Assembly (NCBI RefSeq): GCF_016908325.1
Contig: NZ_JAFBDR010000004.1
Coordinates: 124,001 to 188,000, forward strand
Source of the DNA: Aquibacillus albus
GTDB lineage: Bacteria > Bacillota > Bacilli > Bacillales > Amphibacillaceae
Reading direction: 5' to 3'
DNA: 64,000 nucleotides
Below, piece after piece: positions 18,384 to 27,779 of the stretch. Below the pieces are notes generated by a model. It saw nothing but the letters and a program-made list of their open reading frames with translations. It did not search any database and was not told the DNA's origin. Both the position numbers and the translations under genes were made by a program. The first letter of the stretch is position 1; each line of letters opens with the position of its first letter.

Positions 18384-19367
18384 TTAGTATGGTCCGCGAA
18401 TATGGTCGTGAACTTCACTTTGATAAAATTCAGCAATACGATTCAATTCCTCTTCAGAGAAGCCTTTTACATCCAACGCACCTAAATTATCCTCTACCTG
18501 CTTTACTGTCTTGAAACCTGGGATAACAGTTGAGATAGCATCATGCTCTAAGATCCATTTTAAAGCAGCACGAGTCATGCTTCCTCTTCCATCGGCTACC
18601 CACTTTAATTGATTACTGAGCTCAACACCTTTATTAAATTCAAGCCCACCAAATGTTTCACCAACATTGAATGCGTCACCATCTTTGTTAAAGTTACGAT
18701 GATCATCAGACTCAAACTGATGATTCTCAGAAAATTTCCCTGTTAATAAACCACTCGCTAGAGGAACTCTTGCTAGAATGCCAACATTCTTTTCCTGTGC
18801 TTTCGGGAAAAGCTCATCGGTCATCTTCTGACGGAGCATGTTAAAAATCACTTGTAGGGTGCTTACATTTGATTGCTCTAAACAAAAAAGTCCCTCTTCA
18901 ACCGTTTCTACACTGACACCGTAATACCTGATTTTTCCTTGCTGCTTTAATTTATCAAGTACTTCAAACACGCTTCCATCCTTTAAAATTTCAATAGGAG
19001 GACAGTGGATTTGATACAAATCAATGCTTTCACGATTGAGACGCTTCAAGCTTGCTTCACAATATTCCGTTACAGCTTTCTCTGAATAAGTATCCGGATC
19101 GTGAATATCACCAGCACGGCAAAACTTTGTTGCGACATGAATTTCGGACTCTTTGCCTTCTGTTGCTTTAGCTAACAGCTCTTCACTGTGTCCATCTCCA
19201 TATACATCGGCGGTATCAAAGAAATTCACACCTGCATCCATAGCACGCTGCAAGCCTTTTAGTGATTCTTCATCATTCGTCTTTCCCCAGGCACCACCAA
19301 TCGCCCATGTTCCAAAGCTCAACTCGCTTACTTTCATATCTGTATTTCCTAATTGACGATAGTTCAT
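18384..19367 (-). CDS. Aldo/keto reductase (AKR, YajO/IolS-like)
   Basis: This NADPH-dependent oxidoreductase of 327 residues has the AKR catalytic tetrad: Asp and Tyr in NFFDTADVYGDGHSEELL, Lys in ATKFC, and His in DLYQIHCPP. The C-terminal segment STVIPGFKTVKQVEDN is the NADP-binding part. It resembles the AKR11/12-like group that includes IolS and YhdN. I chose the ATG at 19367; an in-frame GTG four codons upstream overlaps the AGGAGGG site. Substrate is unknown. It is followed by its own terminator and preceded by an epimerase-like gene on the same strand, with which it may be co-transcribed. Confidence 0.93.
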   Translation of the reverse strand: MNYRQLGNTDMKVSELSFGTWAIGGAWGKTNDEESLKGLQRAMDAGVNFFDTADVYGDGHSEELLAKATEGKESEIHVATKFCRAGDIHDPDTYSEKAVTEYCEASLKRLNRESIDLYQIHCPPIEILKDGSVFEVLDKLKQQGKIRYYGVSVETVEEGLFCLEQSNVSTLQVIFNMLRQKMTDELFPKAQEKNVGILARVPLASGLLTGKFSENHQFESDDHRNFNKDGDAFNVGETFGGLEFNKGVELSNQLKWVADGRGSMTRAALKWILEHDAISTVIPGFKTVKQVEDNLGALDVKGFSEEELNRIAEFYQSEVHDHIRGPY

Positions 19368-19427
19368 GTATGTATTCACCCTCCTGTTTAATTTTTTACC
19401 TCTTAACGTTTAATCAATAACCAATGG

Positions 19428-20279
19428 TTACAGTTTTTCCACTTCATCTCTCCAGTTGTACTTTGGTTCCCATCCAAGTAACTCTTTTGCCTTTTTATTG
19501 CTCAACAGTGTTTCATACCCGCTTAACTCTTCGCGGAAATCGGTAACACTCGGGAAGCACTCCTTCATTAAATCCTTACTTTTTATATCCATGCTGGAAT
19601 TATCTGCGGCAACATTTAAAACTGCAGTACCTAGCCCATCCTTTTCAACCGACAAACGATAAGCAGCAGCTGCATCTCTTGCATCAATGTAACTCCAAAG
19701 AATTGGCTTGCGAAGCTCAGGTTTATGTATAAATCCAGGGAAATTTTCATACATATGTGGTGCAATTACATTCCCGATACGTAAGGAAACTACTTGAATT
19801 CCTGTACGGTTATGAATCATTTCTGCTGTTTTTTCATTAACGATTTTAGAAAGTCCATAGCTCTCTTCTGGTAATTGCGGATGTTCTTCGTCAATTGGGA
19901 CATATTGTGGTGTTAATCCATTTTTCGAGAAACAAATACCATAGGAAGATTCACTTGACGTAATAACCGCTTTCTTTATTCCTAGATTCCCTGCAGCTTC
20001 TAATATATTAAAGGTAGTCATCGTATTATTTTGGAATGTGACATCAGTGGGAACCATGTATGCTCTTGGAATCGCTGCCAAATGAACAACGGCGTCAGCA
20101 CCAACTAATACATCATAAGCCTCTCCTAAGTTGGTTAAATCAGCCGTAATTGTTTCACATACCGGATTCACTGGTAGCTTTTGGTCGACATTTAATACAT
20201 CATATCCATGATTAACAAACTCTTCTAGAACAGACTGACCTAGCAATCCACTCCCACCAGTCACTACTACTTTTTTCAT
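19428..20279 (-). CDS. NAD-dependent epimerase/dehydratase-like extended SDR
   Basis: The 283-residue protein is an extended short-chain dehydrogenase: GGSGLLGQSVLEEFV Rossmann loop at residue 8, HLAAIPRA, the active-site SSESSYG and Tyr-Lys in ESYGLSKIVNE, then RIGNVIAP. The C-terminal substrate domain ends ELLGWEPKYNWRDEVEKL, typical of sugar-nucleotide or sugar-acid dehydrogenases. Uronate dehydrogenase is one possibility, but I see no proof. The ATG at 20279 is favoured because GAGGTGG lies 5 bases before it. A promoter and cre-like box lie upstream, suggesting a carbon-source role. The aldo/keto reductase lies 60 bases downstream. Confidence 0.88.
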   Translation of the reverse strand: MKKVVVTGGSGLLGQSVLEEFVNHGYDVLNVDQKLPVNPVCETITADLTNLGEAYDVLVGADAVVHLAAIPRAYMVPTDVTFQNNTMTTFNILEAAGNLGIKKAVITSSESSYGICFSKNGLTPQYVPIDEEHPQLPEESYGLSKIVNEKTAEMIHNRTGIQVVSLRIGNVIAPHMYENFPGFIHKPELRKPILWSYIDARDAAAAYRLSVEKDGLGTAVLNVAADNSSMDIKSKDLMKECFPSVTDFREELSGYETLLSNKKAKELLGWEPKYNWRDEVEKL

Positions 20280-20300
20280 TTCATCCACCTCATCCTATGT

Positions 20301-20360
20301 TGTTTACGCTTTCTCTCACCATTATACTAGATTAAAAGATTTATTGAAAAATATTAGCTT
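20301..20360 (-). promoter_or_regulatory. Promoter with cre-like box for the SDR/AKR pair
   Basis: On the minus strand TTCAAT, a 16-base spacer and TATAAT form a promoter. Just downstream AGAAAGCGTAAACA (20301-20314) matches the CcpA cre consensus at about 12 of 14 positions. A cre there would block transcription when preferred sugars are present. Confidence 0.5.
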
Positions 20361-20471
20361 TGGCTATTGCTACCATCGTTAATGTTGTTATTTTGGCAGT
20401 TATTGCTGAATCTATTAAATTAAGACGGACAAATGTCGTGTTTTTCTAATAATAAACTTAATAGTAAAAAA

Positions 20472-20710
20472 CTATATGCGTAACATAAGATTAATGCGCA
20501 ATACTTTGAAGTTTATTGACGAACGATAAGAGTGGTTAACCACCGCTGTGGAAAAACACTCGCTTTCCGCGGGCAACGCCTCAGCCTCCTCGGAAGCAAA
20601 AACCGCTTCCTGCGGGGTCTTCACCTGTTGGGACTGCGATTACTCGCCCCACCGAAAACCATTTGCTTTTCCCGCAGGAGTCTCGCATTTTTCCACAGCG
20701 TCGGTTATGC
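20472..20710. repeat. Dispersed GC-rich palindromic element (MITE-like)
   Basis: This roughly 240-bp element fills the gap between the SDR and adenine deaminase genes. It begins with GCGTAACATAAGATTAATGC, and a palindromic block runs from CGCTGTGGAAAAA to TTTTTCCACAGCG. It contains CGCTTTCCGCGGGC and is richer in G+C than the flanks. Related pieces lie at 4180-4235, 4588-4725 and about 54340-54365. It carries no credible gene. Elements with these ends are, as I recall, frequent in Bacillaceae genomes. Confidence 0.75.
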
Positions 20711-20808
20711 ACTCTTTTTATTCGTTAGATTAATGACAAATCATCTTTTATTGCGTATCATCTGTCTACTGTGCAATAAAAACTAACAAAGGATACGAAA
20801 AGGACCAT

Positions 20809-20838
20809 AAAAAAGAGCACTACCAGAAAGTAGCACCC
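20809..20838 (-). terminator. Terminator of adenine deaminase gene
   Basis: On the minus strand GTGCTACTTTCTGGTAGTGC forms a hairpin followed by TCTTTTTTATGG, 13 bases after the ade stop codon. Confidence 0.85.
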
Positions 20839-20850
20839 ATGATTATATTT

Positions 20851-22638
20851 CTACTTTATCTCCGTATCCATTAATTGAAAAGTCGTAACATCAGCTATGC
20901 CCCGATTTGTTATTCGAATTTCTGGAATAACTGGTAAAGCAATGAGTGAAAAAGTCATAAACGGCGCATGGATAGGACAACCAAGCTCCTTCCATGCTGC
21001 TTCTAGCTGTTTTACTTGCTTAACAACTGTTTCTAAAGGCTGATCTGACATTAGTCCAGCAATCGGCATCGGTACATGAGCAAGTACTTTTCCACTCTCA
21101 ACAACAACCATTCCTCCACCCGATGCTGCTAGCGTATTCGCCGCAAATGCCATATCTTCCTCATTGGTACCCATCACAAGTAAGTTGTGACTATCATGAG
21201 CAACGGTTGAAGCAACTGCACCTTTTTGGAGCTTGAACCCTTGTGTAAAGCCAAGGGATACTTGACCCGATTGATGATGACGATCGATACAGGCTAACAG
21301 CAAGATATCCTCACTTAGATTCGGTTGAATAATGCCATCTTTTACTTGTAATGTTGCAGAACTCTTTTCGGTTCTTGCACTATTTTCTATGACCTTAATA
21401 ACATTCACTTGAACCGAAGCGGAACTAGCTGTTGATAACTGGAAATCTGACGGCTGCAAATTCCTATGAATATGCACAGAGTTTTTCACATGCTCTGGAT
21501 AACTATAGGTAGGAAAGGAGTGAATGAGCTGTTTGTTATCCACAATAACTTCCCCATCCACAATTACGATAGAAGATTCTACCTTTTCTAAGTCATCTAG
21601 TATAAGGATATCTGCAACCTTTCCCGGCGCGATACTACCGAAATCATTTTCCTTTTGAAAGTAACGTGCGACATTTAAGGTAGCCATTTTTATTGCCTCA
21701 ATAGGAGAGACTCCTTCTTCTATTGCACGTCGAACAACATGATTTAGATGACCTTTTTCCGTAAGGGTCTGTGGATAAACATCATCCGTTACTAACAAAA
21801 TATGATCTGTGTTCACCTTGTCCTCTGTTACGATTTTAATTACCTCTTTAACATCATGCCATGCTGATCCTTCACGAATCATCAAGTACATCCCTAACCG
21901 CAGCTTTTCCAAGCCTTGTTCACGCGTAACTGTTTCATGACATGACGTCACTCCTGAAGCAATATAGGCTTGAAGCATTTGTTCACTACCATCAGGGAAG
22001 TGGCCTGTAACCGTCTTGTTTGCTTTGATTGTTTCTTCTATTTCACCAAGCATTTTGGGATCGCCATAAACAACACCTGGAAAATTCATGACTTCTCCAA
22101 GACCAACAACATTCTCCCATGTTAGGCCCTCTTTTATATCCGCTACTTCAAGTGCTGCACCAGCATCCTCTAGATTATCTGTAGCCGGAACACAGGAAGG
22201 AAAGGTCGTGAACACTTTCATTGGCAGCTGCTGACCTTCGTTATGCATAAGCCTTACACCTTCGACTCCCAGCACATTAGCAATTTCATGGGGATCCATA
22301 AAAATACTTGTCGTTCCTTTTACGATAGCTGCTTTCGAAAATTCGGTGACTGATAACATCGTACTTTCCACATGCATATGTGCATCCATTAATCCAGGGG
22401 AAATATACTTACCACTTGCATCTATTATTTTTGTATTAGACCCTATCGTGTGATCTACATCCCCTACATAAGCGATTCGTCCTTCGCTAACAGCAATATC
22501 CATATTTTTTAATAATTCACCAGTCAACACATTTACGAGCGTTCCGTTTTGAATGACAAGATCTGCAGCTTCTTCTCCTAATGAAACCTTTGCTAGTGTA
22601 CGGTTGACTTCTGTTAATGGTTTTCGATTATTAATCAT
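20851..22638 (-). CDS. ade: Adenine deaminase
   Basis: Ade converts adenine to hypoxanthine and ammonia for purine salvage. The protein of 595 residues is a metal-dependent amidohydrolase with the first metal motif GLMDAHMHVESTM near residue 80, then MDPHEIANVLG, GHFPDGSE, and SCHETVTREQGLEKLRLGMY. The C-terminal domain contains HDSHNLLVMGTNEEDM and ASGGGMVVV, both typical of bacterial Ade. I chose the ATG at 22638 because GGGGAG lies 5 bases upstream. No purine riboswitch is visible. It lies downstream of a HAD phosphatase gene with a hairpin between them. Confidence 0.97.
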   Translation of the reverse strand: MINNRKPLTEVNRTLAKVSLGEEAADLVIQNGTLVNVLTGELLKNMDIAVSEGRIAYVGDVDHTIGSNTKIIDASGKYISPGLMDAHMHVESTMLSVTEFSKAAIVKGTTSIFMDPHEIANVLGVEGVRLMHNEGQQLPMKVFTTFPSCVPATDNLEDAGAALEVADIKEGLTWENVVGLGEVMNFPGVVYGDPKMLGEIEETIKANKTVTGHFPDGSEQMLQAYIASGVTSCHETVTREQGLEKLRLGMYLMIREGSAWHDVKEVIKIVTEDKVNTDHILLVTDDVYPQTLTEKGHLNHVVRRAIEEGVSPIEAIKMATLNVARYFQKENDFGSIAPGKVADILILDDLEKVESSIVIVDGEVIVDNKQLIHSFPTYSYPEHVKNSVHIHRNLQPSDFQLSTASSASVQVNVIKVIENSARTEKSSATLQVKDGIIQPNLSEDILLLACIDRHHQSGQVSLGFTQGFKLQKGAVASTVAHDSHNLLVMGTNEEDMAFAANTLAASGGGMVVVESGKVLAHVPMPIAGLMSDQPLETVVKQVKQLEAAWKELGCPIHAPFMTFSLIALPVIPEIRITNRGIADVTTFQLMDTEIK

Positions 22639-22667
22639 GTAATCTCCCCTTTTTAAAAATAAAAGCA

Positions 22668-22702
22668 CAAAAGCCTGAGTGATGTCTACCCAGGCTGTTT
22701 AT
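22668..22702 (-). terminator. Hairpin between HAD phosphatase and adenine deaminase genes
   Basis: On the minus strand AGCCTGGGT, a short loop and ACTCAGGCT are followed by TTTTGTG. It overlaps the end of the HAD gene and probably acts as a partial terminator. Confidence 0.6.
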
Positions 22703-23549
22703 ACGAAAGAAATTTGTTTTTCAAATAATGATATACACCATCTTCATCACAGTCATATGTCGTCACTTCATCTGCCAATTGCTTAATCGAATCCGGTGCA
22801 TTTTTCATTGCAACAGAGTAACCAGCGAATTCGAGCATCGGGATATCGTTATTACTATCTCCCACAACGAGAATCTCCTCAGGCCTCAAACCAAAATGGT
22901 CTAACAGGTGCTGGATGCCAGTTGCTTTATTGACACCAGCAACCATCACCTCAACATTATGATTGGAGGAAGTAGATGTGGTGAAATCTATTTGCTTTTT
23001 CAACTCGTTTAATTCATCAATCCAATGGTTAATCTTTTCTTCCGTTCGACTGAAAAAGTAAAATTTAGAGTACTTCCTTTCTCCAACCGAATCCTCCCAT
23101 TGTATATCCTTTTCAATTGCTGCTTGCCTTGATAACCACTCATTAATACCTACTTCTTCTGGTTTTGGTTCCCGTATTTCATCGATAACAAATGCTTTAT
23201 CTTGATTCAGTGTAATACACGAGCCTTCGTTCGGATGTAATTCATAATAAACTTCTTGTTCACGTGCTTTGTTTATAATTTCATTAATAAGTTCTCTAGA
23301 AAGTGAATGCTCCGCAATGATGTCGTTACCCTGGTAAACAATCATCCCATTCGAGCTAACAATACCATCTACTTGTAAATCACTACGTGCATCATCATAC
23401 ACCTCTTTTAAAGATCTGCCTGTAGCAATACAGACAATCATCCCTTTGGCACGAAGCTGATCAATAATCCTTTTCGTGTTATTCGTCACTTCATTATGGT
23501 GATTCAAAATCGTACCATCCATATCTAAAAATACAGCCTTTGTTTCCAA
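22686..23549 (-). CDS. HAD-superfamily Cof-type phosphatase
   Basis: The 287-residue protein is a class IIB (Cof/YidA type) HAD phosphatase. It has the nucleophile motif VFLDMDGTIL at residue 6, the second motif CIATGRS, the lysine region NKATGIQHLL, and the acidic motif VVGDSNNDIPMLEFAG. Members dephosphorylate small phosphosugars or FMN. It starts at a TTG (23549) with AGGGGG upstream. It stands before adenine deaminase on the same strand but a hairpin separates them. The substrate cannot be read from sequence. Confidence 0.93.
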   Translation of the reverse strand: METKAVFLDMDGTILNHHNEVTNNTKRIIDQLRAKGMIVCIATGRSLKEVYDDARSDLQVDGIVSSNGMIVYQGNDIIAEHSLSRELINEIINKAREQEVYYELHPNEGSCITLNQDKAFVIDEIREPKPEEVGINEWLSRQAAIEKDIQWEDSVGERKYSKFYFFSRTEEKINHWIDELNELKKQIDFTTSTSSNHNVEVMVAGVNKATGIQHLLDHFGLRPEEILVVGDSNNDIPMLEFAGYSVAMKNAPDSIKQLADEVTTYDCDEDGVYHYLKNKFLSYKQPG

Positions 23550-23643
23550 GTGTATCCCCCTAGCATTCTATTTATATGTATTAAATTATAGCATGAATAG
23601 AAGAAATAAACCCAGCTTAGCCATCACTGGGTTTGCGATTAAG

Positions 23644-24432
23644 TTATAACAAAGATTGTGCCCCATCAATATATAATTCCGTCCCAGAAATGTGGCTAGA
23701 AGCATCCGATGCTAAAAAGTGAACAAGATCAGCCACCTGTTCAGGTTCACCCGGCTTATGCTCAAGCGGTTGGTCTCCTTTTGGGTACTTGACTGGAATA
23801 TCTACTTTTTTCAATTCCTTCTTTTCCTTAAACGTATTTTGACCGATGTTTGTGTTAATCGCACCAGGACAAATAATATTCACCCGTATATGATAATTGG
23901 ATAACTCAAGGGCAGCCATCTTACCGAAAGCCATTTGCCCAGCTTTACTTGTACTGTATGCTGACATTCCGATATTTTTAAACGTTCGATTCCCGTTTAT
24001 GGAACTTGTGATAATAATACTTCCACCGTTTTTTTTCATATGGGGTACGGCATACTTTGTTGTTAAAAAAGTGCTCTTTAGGTTCGTTGTTAGTGTCTGA
24101 TCCCACTCTTCTGGCGTAATATCTTCAATTGGAGCAACCTTTCCATTTATTCCTGCATTCGCAAAAACAATGTCCAGTCTTCCAAGGCTTTCTATTACTT
24201 GATCGATGCTATCTTTTACTCTTTTCGGATCTGAAACATCCGTATCAGTAATGATTGCTTTCCTTCCAATTTGTTCAATTTGTTCTTTTACTTCTTCCGC
24301 ATTTTCTTCCTTTAAATCGACTAATCCTATGTTTGCACCTGCTTCAGCTAAACGTATCGCAGCAGCTTTGCCAATCCCTGAACTCGCTCCTGTAATAATA
24401 GCAACTTTACCAGTTAATGTTTGCTCATTCAT
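23644..24432 (-). CDS. Short-chain dehydrogenase/reductase
   Basis: The 262-residue classical SDR has the NAD(P) loop TGASSGIGKAAAIRLA, the acidic residue in GLVDLKEEN after strand 2 (suggesting NAD preference), NAGI, the catalytic Ser in IIITSSINGN, and Tyr-Lys in AYSTSKAGQMAFGK. The end HISGTELYIDGAQSLL is typical. The ATG at 24432 has AAGGAGG about 11 bases upstream; longer forms lack a site. Substrate is unknown. It is preceded by about 400 bases without a gene. Confidence 0.92.
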   Translation of the reverse strand: MNEQTLTGKVAIITGASSGIGKAAAIRLAEAGANIGLVDLKEENAEEVKEQIEQIGRKAIITDTDVSDPKRVKDSIDQVIESLGRLDIVFANAGINGKVAPIEDITPEEWDQTLTTNLKSTFLTTKYAVPHMKKNGGSIIITSSINGNRTFKNIGMSAYSTSKAGQMAFGKMAALELSNYHIRVNIICPGAINTNIGQNTFKEKKELKKVDIPVKYPKGDQPLEHKPGEPEQVADLVHFLASDASSHISGTELYIDGAQSLL

Positions 24433-24539
24433 CCTTGTCGAATCCTCCTTCTCTGTCTTTATGTTGCTTAATCCGTACAAGGATATACGAAATAATTAGC
24501 GACACTACTAACACATTCGGATCATTAATAAAGAAAACT

Positions 24540-24660
24540 TGGCTAGCTCTAAGCCTTTAGGCGCAGGCAATAGCCTCGTTGCGCTTAGTTCCTAAAATTT
24601 TACTACGTCGATTAACTTCAGTGCTAAAATTTTATACTTTCCTAACGTGCAAAAATAGCC
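24540..24660. repeat. Dispersed intergenic repeat
   Basis: The stretch from GGCTAGCTCTAAGCC to CTAACGTGCAAAAA has no gene. Parts recur in the window: CTTAACGTGCAAAAA preceded by TTCAGCACA at about 8286-8325, and TGGCTAGCCAAGTTT near 63161. It is probably a degenerate non-coding repeat. Confidence 0.45.
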
Positions 24661-24698
24661 TTAGCCATGTGACTAAAGCTATTTTGCTAAACATCGTT
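24648..24698 (-). terminator. Terminator of the methylmalonate-semialdehyde dehydrogenase gene
   Basis: On the minus strand AAAATAGCTTTAG, a loop of about 8 bases, CTAAGGCTATTTTTG form an imperfect hairpin of about 12 bp with a T run. It stands in the 400-base gap between the dehydrogenase and SDR genes; the rest of the gap holds only the repeat. Confidence 0.7.
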
Positions 24699-24834
24699 TG
24701 GTAAAAGCAGCTCAATCCATCCATCATAAAGCTTTCAAAGCTGTGCGATTGATTCTTTTAACGTATTAACGAAAAACTACAAATCATCTTCCGTTATAAT
24801 TTATTGTATTATCGTGCTGCCGATTTGCCTATTA

Positions 24835-26298
24835 TTAAAAGCGAGATGTAATCATCTTTTTTCTAGTATAAAATTGAACACCATCCTTTCCGTTTGCATG
24901 AAGGTCACCAAAGAAAGAATTTTTAGACCCTGAAAAAGGGAAAAATGCCATCGGAGCTGGTACACCAACGTTAACACCTAACATGCCAGGCTCCGCTTCT
25001 TCTCGAAATTGCCGAACAGCCTTTGCATCTCTTGTGTAAAGCGTGGCAGAGTTACCAAACCTTGATTTATTTATGATTTCTAATGCCTCATCTAAATTAT
25101 CTGCACGTAAAATACTAAGAACAGGAGCAAATATCTCATCCTTTGCTATAGACATGGAAGGTGTAACATGGTCAAAGATGGTCGCTCCGAGGAAATATCC
25201 GTCTTCTTCTTCCCCATTACGATCCTCTCTGCCATCCCGAATTAATGTCGCTCCTTCTTCTATTCCTAACTCAATATATTTCATAGCATTAGCACAATTG
25301 GCTTCGCGAATGACAGGAGTTAATAAAACACTTTCGTCCATCCCTGGCCCCATCTTGACTTCATCCACTTTTTCCTTCAGCTGTTGAACAAAATCGTCAC
25401 CATCTCCAACAACTACAACTGCACTACAAGCCATACACCTTTGTCCAGCACTGCCGAACGAGGAACTGATGATGTTTTGAATCGACACTTCTTCATCCGC
25501 ATCTGGCATAACGATATGATGATTTTTAGCTCCTGCAAGTGCTTGTACTCGTTTTCCATTTGCGGCAGCTTGTTCGTACACATATTTAGCGACAGGTTCA
25601 GAGCCAACAAATGAAATTGCCTTGATGTCTTCATGACCTAAAAAGCCGTTTACCACATCATGTGCACCATGGACCACATTGAATACACCTTCAGGTAATC
25701 CTGCTTCTGTAAATAACTCCGCCAATTTATTGGCAAGCATTGGTGTTTGCTCGGATGGTTTTAAGACAAACGTATTCCCACATGCAATTGCGAGTGGAAA
25801 CATCCAGCATGGCACCATCATTGGAAAATTAAATGGAGCTATCCCCGTCACAACCCCTAACGGAAATCGGAACATTTGTGAATCAATATCTGTAGCGATG
25901 GTAGATAACGTTTCCCCCATCATTAAGCTCGGTGCACCAGCTGCAAATTCAACACACTCAATCCCTCGTAATACTTCTCCATATGCTTCTTTATAGCTTT
26001 TTCCATTTTCAAGTGTAACTAGCTCTGCCAATTGCTCATGGTTGTCTGTTAAAAGCTGTTGATATTTAAACAGAATTCTTGCCCGCTTTGGAACTGGCGT
26101 TTTACTCCATGATTTATACGCTTTTTTTGCAGTTTCAACTGCTTGGTCTACATCTCGGGACGATGAAATTGGAACGCTCGCGATTGCTTTTCCAGTTGCT
26201 GGATTGGTCACATCCAAATATTCCTCTGTATTTGCATCTACCCATTTCCCGTTTATATAATTTTTTAATGTCCTCGTGTCTTGGTCTATTGTAGCCAT
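24835..26298 (-). CDS. mmsA: CoA-acylating methylmalonate-semialdehyde dehydrogenase
   Basis: This enzyme oxidises methylmalonate or malonate semialdehyde to propionyl-CoA or acetyl-CoA in valine and myo-inositol breakdown (MmsA/IolA). The 487-residue protein belongs to the aldehyde dehydrogenase superfamily, with [24 protein letters not shown], the cofactor region [15 protein letters not shown] and the catalytic Cys in [18 protein letters not shown]. As is typical for the CoA-acylating group, the usual general-base Glu motif ELGGK is replaced ([16 protein letters not shown]). It starts after GAGGAGG. No iol or valine genes adjoin it, so its pathway here is uncertain. Confidence 0.95.
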   Translation of the reverse strand: MATIDQDTRTLKNYINGKWVDANTEEYLDVTNPATGKAIASVPISSSRDVDQAVETAKKAYKSWSKTPVPKRARILFKYQQLLTDNHEQLAELVTLENGKSYKEAYGEVLRGIECVEFAAGAPSLMMGETLSTIATDIDSQMFRFPLGVVTGIAPFNFPMMVPCWMFPLAIACGNTFVLKPSEQTPMLANKLAELFTEAGLPEGVFNVVHGAHDVVNGFLGHEDIKAISFVGSEPVAKYVYEQAAANGKRVQALAGAKNHHIVMPDADEEVSIQNIISSSFGSAGQRCMACSAVVVVGDGDDFVQQLKEKVDEVKMGPGMDESVLLTPVIREANCANAMKYIELGIEEGATLIRDGREDRNGEEEDGYFLGATIFDHVTPSMSIAKDEIFAPVLSILRADNLDEALEIINKSRFGNSATLYTRDAKAVRQFREEAEPGMLGVNVGVPAPMAFFPFSGSKNSFFGDLHANGKDGVQFYTRKKMITSRF

Positions 26299-26593
26299 CT
26301 AAGTTCCTCCTCTTAATTTGAAAATTGTGTTTGTACAAGTCGACATCGAAATTCGACGAAGTATTCTACGACCTTGTGATGTTAAACTACACTATGTATG
26401 CTTAACGAAGGCTGTGGGGGACTAGGGCGCACCTTTTTTTAGATGTTTGAATATTTAAACTTCTTATCATATGATTCTAGCCCCTGCCCATATCAACCGG
26501 AATTTGATTCACTTTATCACTATATTAACACATTGATTTGAGTATGGAAGAACTAAAAATAACCTAGAAGGGTCAGACCCCTTCACTACATGT

Positions 26594-26626
26594 TAAAAAA
26601 AGACCTTTGTACTTGTTCAAAGGCCT
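26594..26626 (-). terminator. Terminator of the ring-cleavage dioxygenase gene
   Basis: On the minus strand CAAAGGCCTTTG, AACAAGTA, CAAAGGTCTTTTTTT form a hairpin with T run, just after the stop codon. The gap 26299-26593 upstream in coordinates shows a small palindrome AAGGGGTCTGACCCTT (26568-26583) but no gene. Confidence 0.8.
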
Positions 26627-26635
26627 TTGACACAT

Positions 26636-27610
26636 TTATTCATTTGTTGTCTCTAACGGCTTTAACCCTGCTTCAATTTCCTCTCTTTTATCTTCAAAGA
26701 AAGGTGGTAGTGCCACACTTTCTCCTAAATGGTCAACATCTTCATCTGTTGCGAATCCCGGTCCATCTGTTGCAAGCTCAAATAAAATACCATTTGGATC
26801 TCTAAAATAAAGGGATTGAAAATAATAACGGTCAACTAGGCCAGAGTTAGGAATTCTCGATAGTTTTATTTTTTCTTTCCATTCCTCGAGCTCCTTAACA
26901 TTATCGACACGGAAAGCGACATGGTGGACACTTCCTCTCCCAGGACGTTCAGGAGGTAAATCGGTTCGATGTTCCAGATGTATTTCTGCACCCGTCCCGC
27001 CTTGACCAGTTTCATATACTTTAATTTTGGGCTGATCCGCTTTTGCTGATGAATAGCTACCAACCAGCCTGAATCCCATTACCTCTGTGATAACTCTTTC
27101 CGTTGGGCTTGGATCAGGGACGGTTAATTTCACTGGCCCAAGACCTGTCACTCCTTGCTCCTGTGGGACAGGACTTTTATCCCAAGGAACACCAGCTTCG
27201 ACTCCTTCATTCTTTTCATCAGAAACAATCGCTAATCTTTGTCCTTCTGGATCTGTGAAAAATAAAACGGAACGGCCGAATTGCGTTGTTATTGGTTCAT
27301 GATCGACACCAAACTCTTTCAGCCTATTTTCCCAATATTTTAATGCTTGATCATCTGCCACACGCAAAGAAGTCAGTGAAATACTATTGTTTCCTGCGTA
27401 CGTATGACCAGCTCTAGGAATTTCAAAAAAAGTTAAATCTGTTCCCGGACGGCCTATTTCATCTGCATAAAATAAATGATACATACTCGTATCATCTTGA
27501 TTCACCGATTTTTTCACTAATCGCATTCCTAAAACCTTCGTATAAAAATGATAATTATTTTTCGCATTTGCTGTTATCGCAGACACATGGTGGATACCTT
27601 TTATTTCCAT
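26636..27610 (-). CDS. Ring-cleaving dioxygenase, glyoxalase fold (MhqO/MhqE-like)
   Basis: The 324-residue protein has two vicinal-oxygen-chelate modules. The first begins IKGIHHVSAITANAKNN with the metal His, followed by TDLTFFEIPRAG and LFFTDPEGQRLAIVSDE. The second has GRGSVHHVAFRVDN and LYFRDPNGILFELATDGPGF with a metal Glu. This pattern matches the Bacillus MhqA/MhqE/MhqO family, linked to quinone and catechol stress under MhqR. No MhqR-type regulator is seen nearby. I chose the ATG at 27610 because GAGGTGA lies 5 bases upstream. Confidence 0.9.
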   Translation of the reverse strand: MEIKGIHHVSAITANAKNNYHFYTKVLGMRLVKKSVNQDDTSMYHLFYADEIGRPGTDLTFFEIPRAGHTYAGNNSISLTSLRVADDQALKYWENRLKEFGVDHEPITTQFGRSVLFFTDPEGQRLAIVSDEKNEGVEAGVPWDKSPVPQEQGVTGLGPVKLTVPDPSPTERVITEVMGFRLVGSYSSAKADQPKIKVYETGQGGTGAEIHLEHRTDLPPERPGRGSVHHVAFRVDNVKELEEWKEKIKLSRIPNSGLVDRYYFQSLYFRDPNGILFELATDGPGFATDEDVDHLGESVALPPFFEDKREEIEAGLKPLETTNE

Positions 27611-27779
27611 TCTTCTCACCTCATGTAATTATCTATTCATATGTTCTCCAAAAAGAAACACTACATCCATTATTCACGGTACGTTTAGTATAAAAATAAA
27701 TTATCTCGAAATCAAGGTATTTTTCATAAAATAAAGGCCGACCCCTCTGTGTTAAGCTCAGGAGTCAGACCCTTATCAC

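Noticed and set aside
20532-20786. 84-residue ORF
   Set aside because: It is a chance frame across the GC-rich palindromic element.
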